Assembly: GCA_001437625.1 (NCBI GenBank) | Contig: LIAL01000028.1 | Location: 1 to 13,740, forward strand | DNA length: 13,740 bases | Source: Nitrosopumilus sp. BACL13 MAG-121220-bin23 | Lineage (GTDB): Archaea; Thermoproteota; Nitrososphaeria; Nitrososphaerales; Nitrosopumilaceae | Reading direction: 5' to 3' | Shown here: piece after piece, positions 1 to 6,335 of the stretch | How the letters are laid out: the number at the start of each line of letters is the position of its first letter | Numbering within the stretch: the stretch's first letter is position 1 | Notes under the pieces: generated by a model | What the model was told of the DNA's origin: nothing | Databases searched by the model: none | Seen by the model: only the letters and a program-made list of their open reading frames with translations | Program-made: the position numbers and the translations under genes

Positions 1-768
1 TGAAGCAACTACATCTGCCTTTGGTTCTGCCTTTGGTTCTGCCTTTGGTTCTGCCTTTGGTTCTGCCTTTGGTTCTATTACTGGTTCATCATATGCTTTT
101 TTTACTGTTATTGAAATATTTTCTCTATCTTCTTGATTATTAGCTTTAACAATAATATCAAAATTATAAATTACATCCTTAAAACTTCCATAAGATTTTG
201 ATGGAGTCCAAACAAATTTTCCGGTTACTGAATCAATTGTAGCACCTGTAATCGTATTTTTTAAATTTGTAGTTATATTTTCTAAACTATATACTGCATC
301 TATAATTGAACTATCTGTTACACTGGCTGTAAAAGTAATGGTTCTTTCTACTTCTACTATTTTATCTTGAATTGAATTTAATTGTAATACGTATTTTGTT
401 GGTTCTATAACTTTATTCCCATCAAATTCAAGAGAAATAATTTTACCATTGTCTTTCTGAATTGTAAATGCTGTAAATTGATATGTACCAATTATTGAAA
501 AGAAATCATCTACATTTTTCGGTACTGTTTCAAACATTCCATCTGAGTTAGACATTGCACTTACTAACATTCTTTCTTTTCCATTTGGATTTGTCATCAA
601 CACACTAATCAATTTTCTTCCTTCATCTTCAGTTCCTACAAATACCAATCCTTCATCAACTGTGTAAAAATTTTTTTCAATTGAAAATTCAGTCACTTCT
701 GCATAAACTGGTACTAATATGATCAAAAATAATGATAAAATTCCAAATCCCGCTAATTTTACTTGCAT
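1..768 (-). CDS. Secreted putative-Ig-domain protein, C-terminus outside window
   Basis: Reading leftward from ATG at 768, the frame is open for 256 codons to the window edge, so the C-terminus is missing. Residues 1-23 form a signal peptide: short basic start MQVK, a hydrophobic core, and a likely cut after VYA. Residues 24-50 (EVTEFSIEKNFYTVDEG) resemble the start of thaumarchaeal exported proteins. Residues about 130-225 look like a cadherin/putative-Ig fold, including the turn ATIDSVTGKFVWTPS that is typical of such domains. This is followed by a low-complexity PKAE/PKAD linker of five units. Family knowledge suggests a cell-surface or extracellular protein, and in these archaea such proteins often end in a PEFG-CTERM or membrane anchor; that end is not visible here. 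A TATA-like box sits 26 nt upstream of the ATG. The exact function is unknown. Confidence 0.8.
   Translation of the reverse strand, partial: MQVKLAGFGILSLFLIILVPVYAEVTEFSIEKNFYTVDEGLVFVGTEDEGRKLISVLMTNPNGKERMLVSAMSNSDGMFETVPKNVDDFFSIIGTYQFTAFTIQKDNGKIISLEFDGNKVIEPTKYVLQLNSIQDKIVEVERTITFTASVTDSSIIDAVYSLENITTNLKNTITGATIDSVTGKFVWTPSKSYGSFKDVIYNFDIIVKANNQEDRENISITVKKAYDEPVIEPKAEPKAEPKAEPKAEPKADVVAS
14..73 (-). repeat. Five perfect 12-bp tandem repeats coding PKAE/PKAD
   Basis: The plus-strand unit TCTGCCTTTGGT occurs five times without a mismatch (14-25, 26-37, 38-49, 50-61, 62-73), followed by a three-base partial unit. On the coding (minus) strand it encodes a Pro-Lys-Ala-Glu linker ending in PKAD. 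The period is a multiple of three, so gain or loss of units keeps the frame. Identity at the DNA level, including wobble positions, suggests recent expansion by slippage. Confidence 0.95.
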
Positions 769-788
769 GTTGTTACTTAGAAAGTTGA

Positions 789-798
789 TTTTTAAAAA
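789..798 (-). promoter_or_regulatory. TATA box of the secreted protein gene
   Basis: An A/T-only TTTTTAAAAA element is centred about 26 nt upstream of the ATG at 768, the spacing expected for a leaderless archaeal transcript. It lies in the 76-bp gap behind the archease gene and shows the secreted protein gene can be transcribed on its own. Confidence 0.5.
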
Positions 799-844
799 AC
801 AAGCATAATTTTTTCCAGTTTATAGCAAATAATTATTCACAAAC

Positions 845-1261
845 TTACAAATCAAGAAGGAATTTCATGTATACATTCTCTTCATTTCTAATCACCATGT
901 CATAAAATGTAGGTGCCTTTATCTCTACTTTGAAATTATGTTTTTTCAAATCAAGGGCCTCACCAAATGCTTTTGCCTTAATTTCATAGAAATCCTTCTT
1001 TTCAATTGAAAATTCTATTCTCTTTATTGCAAATCCTTCAGTAATGAGAACAAATGGAATTTCTTCTAACCAACTAAAAAGAAGATAATAGAGATCCTTA
1101 CCTTGAGCTACAAATTCTTTATTTTCTTTCTCTTCAACTTTATCTTGATCTAATGTTAAATTAATGACTGCATCTGCTGCAACTGAAAATGCTTCTTTTA
1201 GATCTTTTGCATTAATTTCAATTATTGCATCTGTTGCATGATCTAGAAATTTGTAACTCAA
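845..1261 (-). CDS. Archease, RtcB tRNA-ligase activator
   Basis: This 138-residue protein has the normal archease length and pattern. It has an N-terminal FLDHATDA motif (Asp7, His8, Asp11), then alternating strands and helices, a YYLLFSWLEE helix and a C-terminal strand ending in FLLDL with Asp137. Archeases help the 3'-phosphate RNA ligase RtcB, which joins tRNA exons after intron removal, by promoting its guanylylation and multiple turnover. RtcB itself is not in this window. The usual C-terminal TYHD motif reads TFYD here (residues 118-121), a conservative but noticeable change. The gene is divergent from the alcohol dehydrogenase, and a TATA-like TTAATAATTA at 1284-1293 lies about 27 nt before the ATG, suggesting a leaderless mRNA. 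Confidence 0.9.
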   Translation of the reverse strand: MSYKFLDHATDAIIEINAKDLKEAFSVAADAVINLTLDQDKVEEKENKEFVAQGKDLYYLLFSWLEEIPFVLITEGFAIKRIEFSIEKKDFYEIKAKAFGEALDLKKHNFKVEIKAPTFYDMVIRNEENVYMKFLLDL

Positions 1262-1283
1262 TAATATTTTTTAATTTTCTCTA

Positions 1284-1293
1284 ATTATTAATC
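1284..1293 (-). promoter_or_regulatory. TATA-like box of archease
   Basis: The minus strand reads approximately TTAATAATTA, centred about 27 nt before the archease ATG at 1261. This fits leaderless transcription. The 100-bp divergent gap to the dehydrogenase start contains promoters for both directions. Confidence 0.4.
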
Positions 1294-1330
1294 TACATAA
1301 TATGTGTTATTTTACCATCATATCACAATC

Positions 1331-1340
1331 TTTTAAAATT
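1331..1340 (+). promoter_or_regulatory. TATA box of the alcohol dehydrogenase gene
   Basis: TTTTAAAATT is centred 26 nt upstream of the ATG at 1362. It lies inside the reading frame that would extend the protein to 1302, so it argues that 1362 is the true start and that the mRNA is leaderless. Confidence 0.5.
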
Positions 1341-1361
1341 GCGATACATATTCATTATTTT

Positions 1362-2312
1362 ATGAAAGCAACTTTTTTTGACGGTAAACAAATGATTTTT
1401 GATAATAATTACCCTGATCCTGAATTTAATGAAACACTGGTTAGAGTTAATTTGGCTGGAATTTGTGGAACTGATTTAGAAATTTTAAATGGTTACATGA
1501 AATATAGTGGAATTTTAGGTCATGAATTTGTTGGAACTGTAGTAAAATCTAACAATTCTAATTTAATCGGTAAGAGAGTTGTAGGTGAAATTAATGCTGG
1601 ATGTACTAAATGTGATTTTTGTATTCAAGGGATGGAGAGACATTGTCCCTCAAGAACCGTACTTGGAATTTTAAAACGAGATGGAGCATTTGCTGAATTT
1701 CTTTCATTACCTGAAAAAAATTTACATGTCATTCCTGATTCAATTAGTGATGAACAAGCAGTATTTGTAGAGCCTTTAGCTGCTGCTTTTGAAATTAATG
1801 AACAAATATCTTTGAAACCTGAATGGAATGTTGCAGTTGTAGGGGATGGGAGATTAGCTCAATTAATTATTCAAGTTATAAAATTAACCTGCTCTAATAT
1901 TACATGTTTTGGTAAACATCAAAATAAACTTCAGGGCTTAATTCAATCTGGAATTAAAATAAAAATTGGTATTGAATCTACTGATGAACAACTATTTGAT
2001 CTGGTAGTGGAAGCTACGGGAAGTAATTCTGGATTTACTGATACCATGAAACTTGTAAAACCCCGTGGTACTGTAGTTTTAAAATCTACAATCACATCGC
2101 GAGAAAATCTTGATTTAACTTCCACTATAATTAATGAAATTACTTTAATTGGTTCTAGATGTGGACTATTCAAACCTGCAATTGATGCACTTGCTACAGG
2201 CGTTATTTGTGTTAATTCAATGATTGATTGTACTTTTTCTTTGGATAAATTTGAGGATGCAATTATCCATGCAAAAAAACCTGATACCCTGAAAGTTTTT
2301 TTAAAACCTTAA
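1362..2312 (+). CDS. Zinc-dependent MDR alcohol dehydrogenase
   Basis: The 316-residue protein belongs to the medium-chain dehydrogenase/reductase family. Visible catalytic-zinc residues are Cys35 in GICGTD, His54-Glu55 in GHE, and Glu137 in FVEPLA. The structural-zinc set is Cys81, Cys84, Cys87 and Cys95, spaced CxxCxxCx7C. The Rossmann NAD(P) site starts at VVGDGRLAQ (Gly161, Gly163, Ala166), so the third glycine of GxGxxG is replaced by Ala. The substrate cannot be read from sequence; relatives include threonine and polyol dehydrogenases. The frame is open back to 1302, but residues from the ATG at 1362 (MKATFFDG) match the usual family N-terminus, and a TATA box is correctly placed for that start. 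The next gene begins 139 nt later from its own promoter. Confidence 0.88.
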   Translation: MKATFFDGKQMIFDNNYPDPEFNETLVRVNLAGICGTDLEILNGYMKYSGILGHEFVGTVVKSNNSNLIGKRVVGEINAGCTKCDFCIQGMERHCPSRTVLGILKRDGAFAEFLSLPEKNLHVIPDSISDEQAVFVEPLAAAFEINEQISLKPEWNVAVVGDGRLAQLIIQVIKLTCSNITCFGKHQNKLQGLIQSGIKIKIGIESTDEQLFDLVVEATGSNSGFTDTMKLVKPRGTVVLKSTITSRENLDLTSTIINEITLIGSRCGLFKPAIDALATGVICVNSMIDCTFSLDKFEDAIIHAKKPDTLKVFLKP

Positions 2313-2345
2313 TTCCATTTTTTTACAAAACTCAATACTCTGCAT

Positions 2346-2360
2346 ATTGGATAATCCAAT
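2346..2360. repeat. 15-bp perfect palindrome
   Basis: ATTGGATAATCCAAT is an exact inverted repeat of 7-bp arms about a central A. It lies 34 bp after the dehydrogenase stop and about 90 bp before the glycosyltransferase start, in non-coding DNA. It has no following T-run, so it does not look like a terminator. A weaker dyad, CCATATATTTGG, follows at 2362-2373. Confidence 0.6.
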
Positions 2361-2420
2361 TCCATATATTTGGTATTTTGGACATGTTATGGTAAAAAAG
2401 ATAAAATTTTTACATTAAAC

Positions 2421-2430
2421 ATTTTAAGTC
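2421..2430 (+). promoter_or_regulatory. TATA-like box of the glycosyltransferase gene
   Basis: ATTTTAAGTC is centred about 26 nt before the TTG start at 2452, which fits a leaderless transcript with a UUG start codon. Confidence 0.35.
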
Positions 2431-2451
2431 AATTTTAAAAGATTAATCATA

Positions 2452-3597
2452 TTGGACGCAGCAGAAATTTCAATAATCTTGCCTACCTATAACGAATCTA
2501 AAAATATTTGTGAAATTTTAGATCACATTAAGAAATCTTTTCCATCTAATTTGAAACTTGAAACTATAGTTGTAGATGATAATTCCCCTGATAACACTGC
2601 CAAAATTGCTGAAGATTATTTTCATTCAATTAAAGAAAAATCTAGTCATACAATTAATGTAATTAAACGAAAAGCAAAAAATGGATTAAGTTCTGCAATT
2701 CTTAATGGAATTCAAGAATCTTCAGCAAATACAATTGTGGTGATGGATAGTGATTTTTCACATCCTCCAAATCTTATTCCAAAATTAATTGATACAATTA
2801 AACAAACTAGATGTGATATTGCAATTGCTTCACGGTATGTGCATGGAGGTTCAATTCAGGGTTGGCCAATTAAAAGAAAATTAATGAGTAAAGTTGCAAC
2901 TTTAATTGCAAAAAAAGGATTGGGGATAGAATCTCATGATCCTATGTCTGGATTTTTTGCTTTTAAGAAAAATATTCTTAATGGATTAAACTTTGACGCG
3001 CTTGGTTACAAAATGCTATTAGAAATTTTAGTTAAAACAAAAGGTGTCAGAATAGAAGAAGTACCCTATACTTTTACTGATAGAGAATTTGGTTCTAGTA
3101 AACTTGACACTTCCACCATTTTTAATTATTTTAAATCTGTCTGGAAATTATACAAATATGGAATAACCGTTGAAAAAGATGAATCACGAACATCTGTTAA
3201 ATTTCTTTCAAAAGCAGCAAGATTTTTTACTGTTGGTGCTTCTGGTCTAGCAATTAATTATTTTACATCTATGCTTTTTTCATTAAATTCTGATATGTGG
3301 TATATTCATGCTACTACATTTGGAATAATATTTTCAATTACAAGTAATTTCTTACTAAACAAGTATTGGACATTTGAAGATAGAAATTTTTCTCCAAAAC
3401 TAACAATTATTCAATATGGAAAATTTATTGCATTTAGCTCTATTGGCGCATTAGTTCAACTTGGCATGGTCTATAATCTTGTAGATCAATGGAGCATATC
3501 ATACCCAATTTCATTAGTTTTAGCAGTTGGTGTTGCAGCATTTGGCAATTTCTTATTAAACAAGAGATGGACTTTCAAAGAAAAAGTTTGGAGTTAG
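2452..3597 (+). CDS. GT2 polyprenyl-phosphate glycosyltransferase fused to GtrA-like domain
   Basis: The 381-residue protein joins two modules. Residues 5 to about 235 are a dolichol-phosphate mannose synthase-like GT2 domain: nucleotide-binding start ILPTYNES, VVDDNSPD (Asp42-Asp43), metal-binding DSD at 99-101, SRYVHGG, DPMSGFF from residue 163, and a closing REFGSSKL. Residues about 257-378 are a GtrA-like membrane domain with four hydrophobic helices. They carry two matching NFLLNKYWTF / NFLLNKRWTF boundaries at the ends of helices 2 and 4. The family charges a polyprenyl phosphate with a sugar, and the GtrA part is thought to anchor the enzyme or help move lipid-linked sugar across the membrane. 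A role in protein or surface glycosylation is inferred. The start is TTG at 2452; no ATG fits before the ILPTYNES motif. Confidence 0.9.
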   Translation: MDAAEISIILPTYNESKNICEILDHIKKSFPSNLKLETIVVDDNSPDNTAKIAEDYFHSIKEKSSHTINVIKRKAKNGLSSAILNGIQESSANTIVVMDSDFSHPPNLIPKLIDTIKQTRCDIAIASRYVHGGSIQGWPIKRKLMSKVATLIAKKGLGIESHDPMSGFFAFKKNILNGLNFDALGYKMLLEILVKTKGVRIEEVPYTFTDREFGSSKLDTSTIFNYFKSVWKLYKYGITVEKDESRTSVKFLSKAARFFTVGASGLAINYFTSMLFSLNSDMWYIHATTFGIIFSITSNFLLNKYWTFEDRNFSPKLTIIQYGKFIAFSSIGALVQLGMVYNLVDQWSISYPISLVLAVGVAAFGNFLLNKRWTFKEKVWS

Positions 3598-3704
3598 ATT
3601 TTTTTAAATTTTTCATTAAATTTTGATATTTGGGCATAAAAATTAATTATTTGTTTAATTTTTTACTCGTAAGGTAATTTAGTGAGATTTTTTGTAATAA
3701 AAAA

Positions 3705-4232
3705 GTGGAACTATTTGATTCATTTTTAATATTTATTGCAGATTTTTTAGGCCAACATCTTTACGAAGGAATATTCTTTGCAGCGTTAATTGAAACTGTG
3801 ATCCCCCCAATTCCAACTCTTGCAATATTTCCAACAGCTGGATTTTTGGCAGCACAACAAGGAATTTCTTTATTTGGAGTTATTCCAATGATCCTTCTTG
3901 GTGGATCTGGTGCTACAATTGGAACAACCGTTATCTATCTAATTGCATTAAAGCTTGGACGTACTGTTTTACTTCGATATTTAAAAAATTTTAGAATTTC
4001 TGAAAAAAAATTAGAACGTGTAGAAATATGGTTTGAAAAATATGGTGATAAGGCAGTTTTGATCGGAAGAATGGTTCCAGTAATGCGAGAAATGATTTCA
4101 GTACCTGCTGGATTATTAAAAATGAAAATTCCTAAATTTATTTTATTTACTTTTATCGGTTCATGTATTTGGGCATCTATTACTATCCTTGGAGGATATT
4201 ATTTTGGTGAGGCCATGGGTCTTAGTAACTAA
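3705..4232 (+). CDS. DedA-family integral membrane protein
   Basis: The 175-residue protein, starting at GTG 3705, shows DedA-family hallmarks. It has an N-terminal membrane segment leading to ETVIPPIPT (Glu30, Pro34-Pro35), a glycine-rich segment GGSGATIGTTVIYLIALKLGR, and the conserved GRMVPVMREMISVPAG stretch with Arg122 and Arg128. A C-terminal hydrophobic helix follows. DedA proteins are linked to proton-dependent transport and to lipid-carrier flipping such as undecaprenyl-phosphate recycling in bacteria. With a polyprenyl-phosphate sugar transferase just upstream, a role in recycling the lipid carrier is plausible but inferred. The protein is slightly short for the family. The gap of 107 bp suggests a separate promoter, but the TATA candidate (TAATTTAG near 3676) is weak. 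Confidence 0.85.
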   Translation: MELFDSFLIFIADFLGQHLYEGIFFAALIETVIPPIPTLAIFPTAGFLAAQQGISLFGVIPMILLGGSGATIGTTVIYLIALKLGRTVLLRYLKNFRISEKKLERVEIWFEKYGDKAVLIGRMVPVMREMISVPAGLLKMKIPKFILFTFIGSCIWASITILGGYYFGEAMGLSN

Positions 4233-4246
4233 TTTTTTATTTTTAT
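4233..4246 (+). terminator. Oligo-T terminator after DedA gene
   Basis: The DedA stop codon is followed at once by T6-A-T5, the oligo-T type of signal that ends archaeal transcription without a hairpin. The facing DUF72 gene ends at 4269, so the two convergent units share only 36 bp. Confidence 0.5.
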
Positions 4247-4268
4247 CAAAATTCACTCCTACTCTATT

Positions 4269-5081
4269 TTAAAAACTCCCTAGTGTTTTCTGTTTTTTTT
4301 CTTCCCAAATTAATTCCCGCATACCTAAATTTTTTCCTAAAGCATTTGCAGTTGCAGGTCCAAAGCCTTCAAAATGGTTATTTGCCATTACCATTGCAAG
4401 TGGAATGTTTGAAATTCCTGCTAATTTTTGTGCCCAATTTTTAATTAATTCTGATTTATTTTTCCTTATTGTGCCAAATTGATTATCTGGAATACTCCTA
4501 TCTCCAATTAATCTAACATAAACATAATTTGATGTTATTGGCATTGGATTGTTTACGCCTTCTATTACATTCCATACAAGACAATGTTTTTTTTGTTTGA
4601 GATAATTCAATGCTTCATCTGTAAACCATGATTCGTGTCTTCCTTCAATTGGATATACAAAATCAGCAGGTAAAATATCGAATAGTTCTTCTAATCTTGG
4701 TTTTGCTTCTTCAAAACTTAATGATGGTGGTAACTGTAATACCAACGCTGAAATTTTTTCATGAATTGGTATAAGAGATGTTAAAAATGAAAAAATTTCT
4801 GAATTTATTCCTTCTAATCTTTTTTCATGTGTAATGATAGATGGAAATTTTGCTGTAAATTTAAAATGTCTTGGTGTGTTTACATTCCATCTTCTAACCA
4901 TTTCTTGTGATGGAATTTTATAAAATGTAGAATTTATTTCAGTAATACTAAAAATTTGTGAATAATATTTTAGCCATTCTGAATTTTTTAGATTTTTTGG
5001 ATAAAAAGTTCCAGACCATCCTTGATAACTCCATCCTGTACACCCAATTTTTATTTCCATATTTTTTTTATCTATACTCAT
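4269..5081 (-). CDS. DUF72 (YecE-like) protein
   Basis: This is a DUF72 protein of about 270 residues. The opening IKIGCTGWSYQGWSGTFYP and the downstream phrases STFYKIPS, FKFTAKFP, LVLQLPPS, IEGRHESWF, YVRLIGDR and MVMANNHFEG are typical of this TIM-barrel family, whose biochemical function is not settled. The start is ambiguous. ATG at 5081 is preceded by GGTGAT (5089-5094), an exact partial match to the complement of the 16S 3' end, with 7 nt between. ATG at 5060 would begin directly at MEIKIGC, and GTG at 5093 is also in frame. I chose 5081 because of the ribosome site. This makes the gene overlap the upstream aldo/keto reductase by 14 nt, so the two are probably co-transcribed and translationally coupled. 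Confidence 0.85.
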   Translation of the reverse strand: MSIDKKNMEIKIGCTGWSYQGWSGTFYPKNLKNSEWLKYYSQIFSITEINSTFYKIPSQEMVRRWNVNTPRHFKFTAKFPSIITHEKRLEGINSEIFSFLTSLIPIHEKISALVLQLPPSLSFEEAKPRLEELFDILPADFVYPIEGRHESWFTDEALNYLKQKKHCLVWNVIEGVNNPMPITSNYVYVRLIGDRSIPDNQFGTIRKNKSELIKNWAQKLAGISNIPLAMVMANNHFEGFGPATANALGKNLGMRELIWEEKKQKTLGSF

Positions 5082-6051
5082 CTCCACAATCACCTATTAC
5101 ATCAAACAAATCATTTGCTTTTGTAGTAACTGTAGATATTAATGAAATATCATCTTGTTCTATTTTCAAATCAAAAACTTTACTATTGTCTATTATGTGA
5201 TCTGTAATTCCTAACCTTGCTCCAATTATTACTCCTGCTACTTGTGGTTTGTCTAGAATAAATTTTGTAGCAATGTTTGCAATGCTACAATTATGTTTTT
5301 TTGCTATATTGTTTAAAACTTGAAGTAGTTCTTGAAATAATTGCCATCCTCCCCATACGTCAATCATATTTTTGTATTTTTGTAAACTGGCTGTAGTTAA
5401 ATCTATTCTAGTTGGTTCATCTGTGTTAAGATATTTTTCTGAAAAAAATCCTCCTAACAATGTTCCATATGTAATGATTTGAATTTCATGTTTGATAAAA
5501 AATGGAACCATTATTTTTTCTGGTCTTTGATCTAAAATAGAATATTGAACTTGATTTGATATGATTTTAAAACCCTTTTCAATAATTATTTTAATTCTCT
5601 TAGTATCAAAATTTGTAAGTCCTAAATGTTTTATTTTCCCTTCATTTTGTAATTTTGATAAATGTTGTAATGCCTCCAGATAACTTGAATCTTGATAATC
5701 CCACCAATGAAATTGAAGTAAATCAATACAATCTACATTCATTTTTTTTAATGATTCATCAATATAGTGAGTTACAATGCTGTTACTCATCGGTCCTGAA
5801 TTTGGAACAAATTTTGTAAACGCTTGAAACTTTTGTTTTGTTTTTTTACTAAATCCTCCAATTAGTGACTCTGCGGGACCATAAATATCTGCAAGATCCC
5901 ATGTTGTAAAGCCTAATTCTTGATATTTTTCCATATCTTGTATTGCTAATTCAGAATCAATTTGACCATGACCTCCCGCTACCTGCCACATTCCATTTAG
6001 AATTCTACAAATTTCTAAATCGTTTCCCAGAATTGTTTTTTCCATATTCAT
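5068..6051 (-). CDS. Aldo/keto reductase
   Basis: The 327-residue protein has the full aldo/keto reductase catalytic tetrad: Asp52 and Tyr57 in TWDLADIYGPAE, Lys80 in AFTKF, and His115 in LLQFHWWDY. The family reduces aldehydes and ketones with NAD(P)H using a TIM barrel. Later barrel segments such as HLGLTNFD, SNQVQYSILDQRP and a C-terminal VAGVIIGAR cofactor-binding region are also present. The substrate is unknown. The gene is first in a probable two-gene operon with DUF72. A TATA-like ATTTTTTAGAG lies about 26 nt upstream. ATG at 6045 (third residue) is an equally possible start. Confidence 0.9.
   Translation of the reverse strand: MNMEKTILGNDLEICRILNGMWQVAGGHGQIDSELAIQDMEKYQELGFTTWDLADIYGPAESLIGGFSKKTKQKFQAFTKFVPNSGPMSNSIVTHYIDESLKKMNVDCIDLLQFHWWDYQDSSYLEALQHLSKLQNEGKIKHLGLTNFDTKRIKIIIEKGFKIISNQVQYSILDQRPEKIMVPFFIKHEIQIITYGTLLGGFFSEKYLNTDEPTRIDLTTASLQKYKNMIDVWGGWQLFQELLQVLNNIAKKHNCSIANIATKFILDKPQVAGVIIGARLGITDHIIDNSKVFDLKIEQDDISLISTVTTKANDLFDVIGDCGDEYR
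5089..5094 (-). promoter_or_regulatory. Shine-Dalgarno site inside the aldo/keto reductase gene
   Basis: The minus strand reads GGTGAT, followed by TGTGGAG and the ATG at 5081. As a second gene in an operon, DUF72 needs a ribosome site, while most first genes here appear leaderless; this element supports the 5081 start. Confidence 0.45.
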
Positions 6052-6071
6052 TAATTGTACAAAAAATCTCT

Positions 6072-6080
6072 CTAAAAAAT
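6072..6080 (-). promoter_or_regulatory. TATA-like box of aldo/keto reductase operon
   Basis: The minus strand carries ATTTTTTAG centred about 25-27 nt before the ATG at 6051, in line with the leaderless pattern elsewhere in the window. Confidence 0.35.
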
Positions 6081-6187
6081 AGTCACTTTTTAATTATCAT
6101 CATAAATTATGATTCCTCTATTAAATTACAAATATACTCTACTTTTTAATTATTTAGTAAATTTGATTATTTTGTTTTACAAAGATC

Positions 6188-6193
6188 TATAAG
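6188..6193 (+). promoter_or_regulatory. TATA box upstream of mini-ORF and hisS
   Basis: CTATAAGC contains TATAAG at 6188-6193, centred 28 nt before the ATG of the 23-codon frame at 6219. This is the distance seen for leaderless genes here. It may instead give hisS a longer leader transcript. Confidence 0.4.
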
Positions 6194-6218
6194 CTAAGAA
6201 AAAACATTTTGATTAGAT

Positions 6219-6290
6219 ATGATTACAACTAAAAATTGGTGGGATGATTTTCCTGAACTTGAACAAGATTTAGAAGAAAATATTGTATAA
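6219..6290 (+). CDS. Possible 23-residue small protein or leader peptide
   Basis: A short frame starts at ATG 6219 and ends with TAA at 6288-6290. The peptide begins MITTKNWWDDFPELE and ends DLEENIV; it is acidic, with two adjacent tryptophans and an amphipathic C-terminal half. I recognise no family. Support comes from context. A good TATA box is 28 nt upstream of the ATG, it lies in an otherwise empty 284-bp gap (6052-6335), and it stops 45 bp before hisS. It could be an independent small protein, a leader peptide affecting hisS, or chance; it contains no histidine, so classical histidine attenuation is unlikely. Confidence 0.35.
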   Translation: MITTKNWWDDFPELEQDLEENIV

Positions 6291-6301
6291 TATTATAGAA
6301 A

Positions 6302-6311
6302 TATCTAAATC
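6302..6311 (+). promoter_or_regulatory. TATA-like box of hisS
   Basis: TATCTAAATC is centred about 29 nt before the TTG start of hisS at 6336, so hisS may have its own leaderless promoter lying just behind the mini-ORF stop. Confidence 0.35.
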
Positions 6312-6335
6312 ACAACTCTCTAACAGATAAATAAC

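Noticed and set aside
14..73. CRISPR-like array
   Set aside because: The repeats are 12 bp, directly adjacent with no spacers, and lie in frame in a protein-coding linker.
1302..1361. N-terminal extension of the alcohol dehydrogenase from ATG 1302
   Set aside because: The extra 20 residues do not resemble the family, they cover the TATA box for the 1362 start, and MKATFFDG is the natural N-terminus.
1943..2173. 76-codon minus-strand frame inside the dehydrogenase gene
   Set aside because: Antisense shadow of the Rossmann domain with no promoter and no family features.
4222..4232. TTAGTAACTAA as a third copy of the ferredoxin operator
   Set aside because: It is the last codons and stop of the DedA gene, the half-site spacing differs, and no TATA box or start codon follows.
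4958..5200. 80-codon plus-strand frame across the DUF72/aldo-keto reductase junction
   Set aside because: Antisense to two well-supported genes; composition is F/I/S-rich as expected for reversed AT-rich coding DNA.
5943..6149. 68-codon plus-strand frame over the aldo/keto reductase start
   Set aside because: Mostly antisense to the conserved enzyme; the remaining part has no recognisable features.
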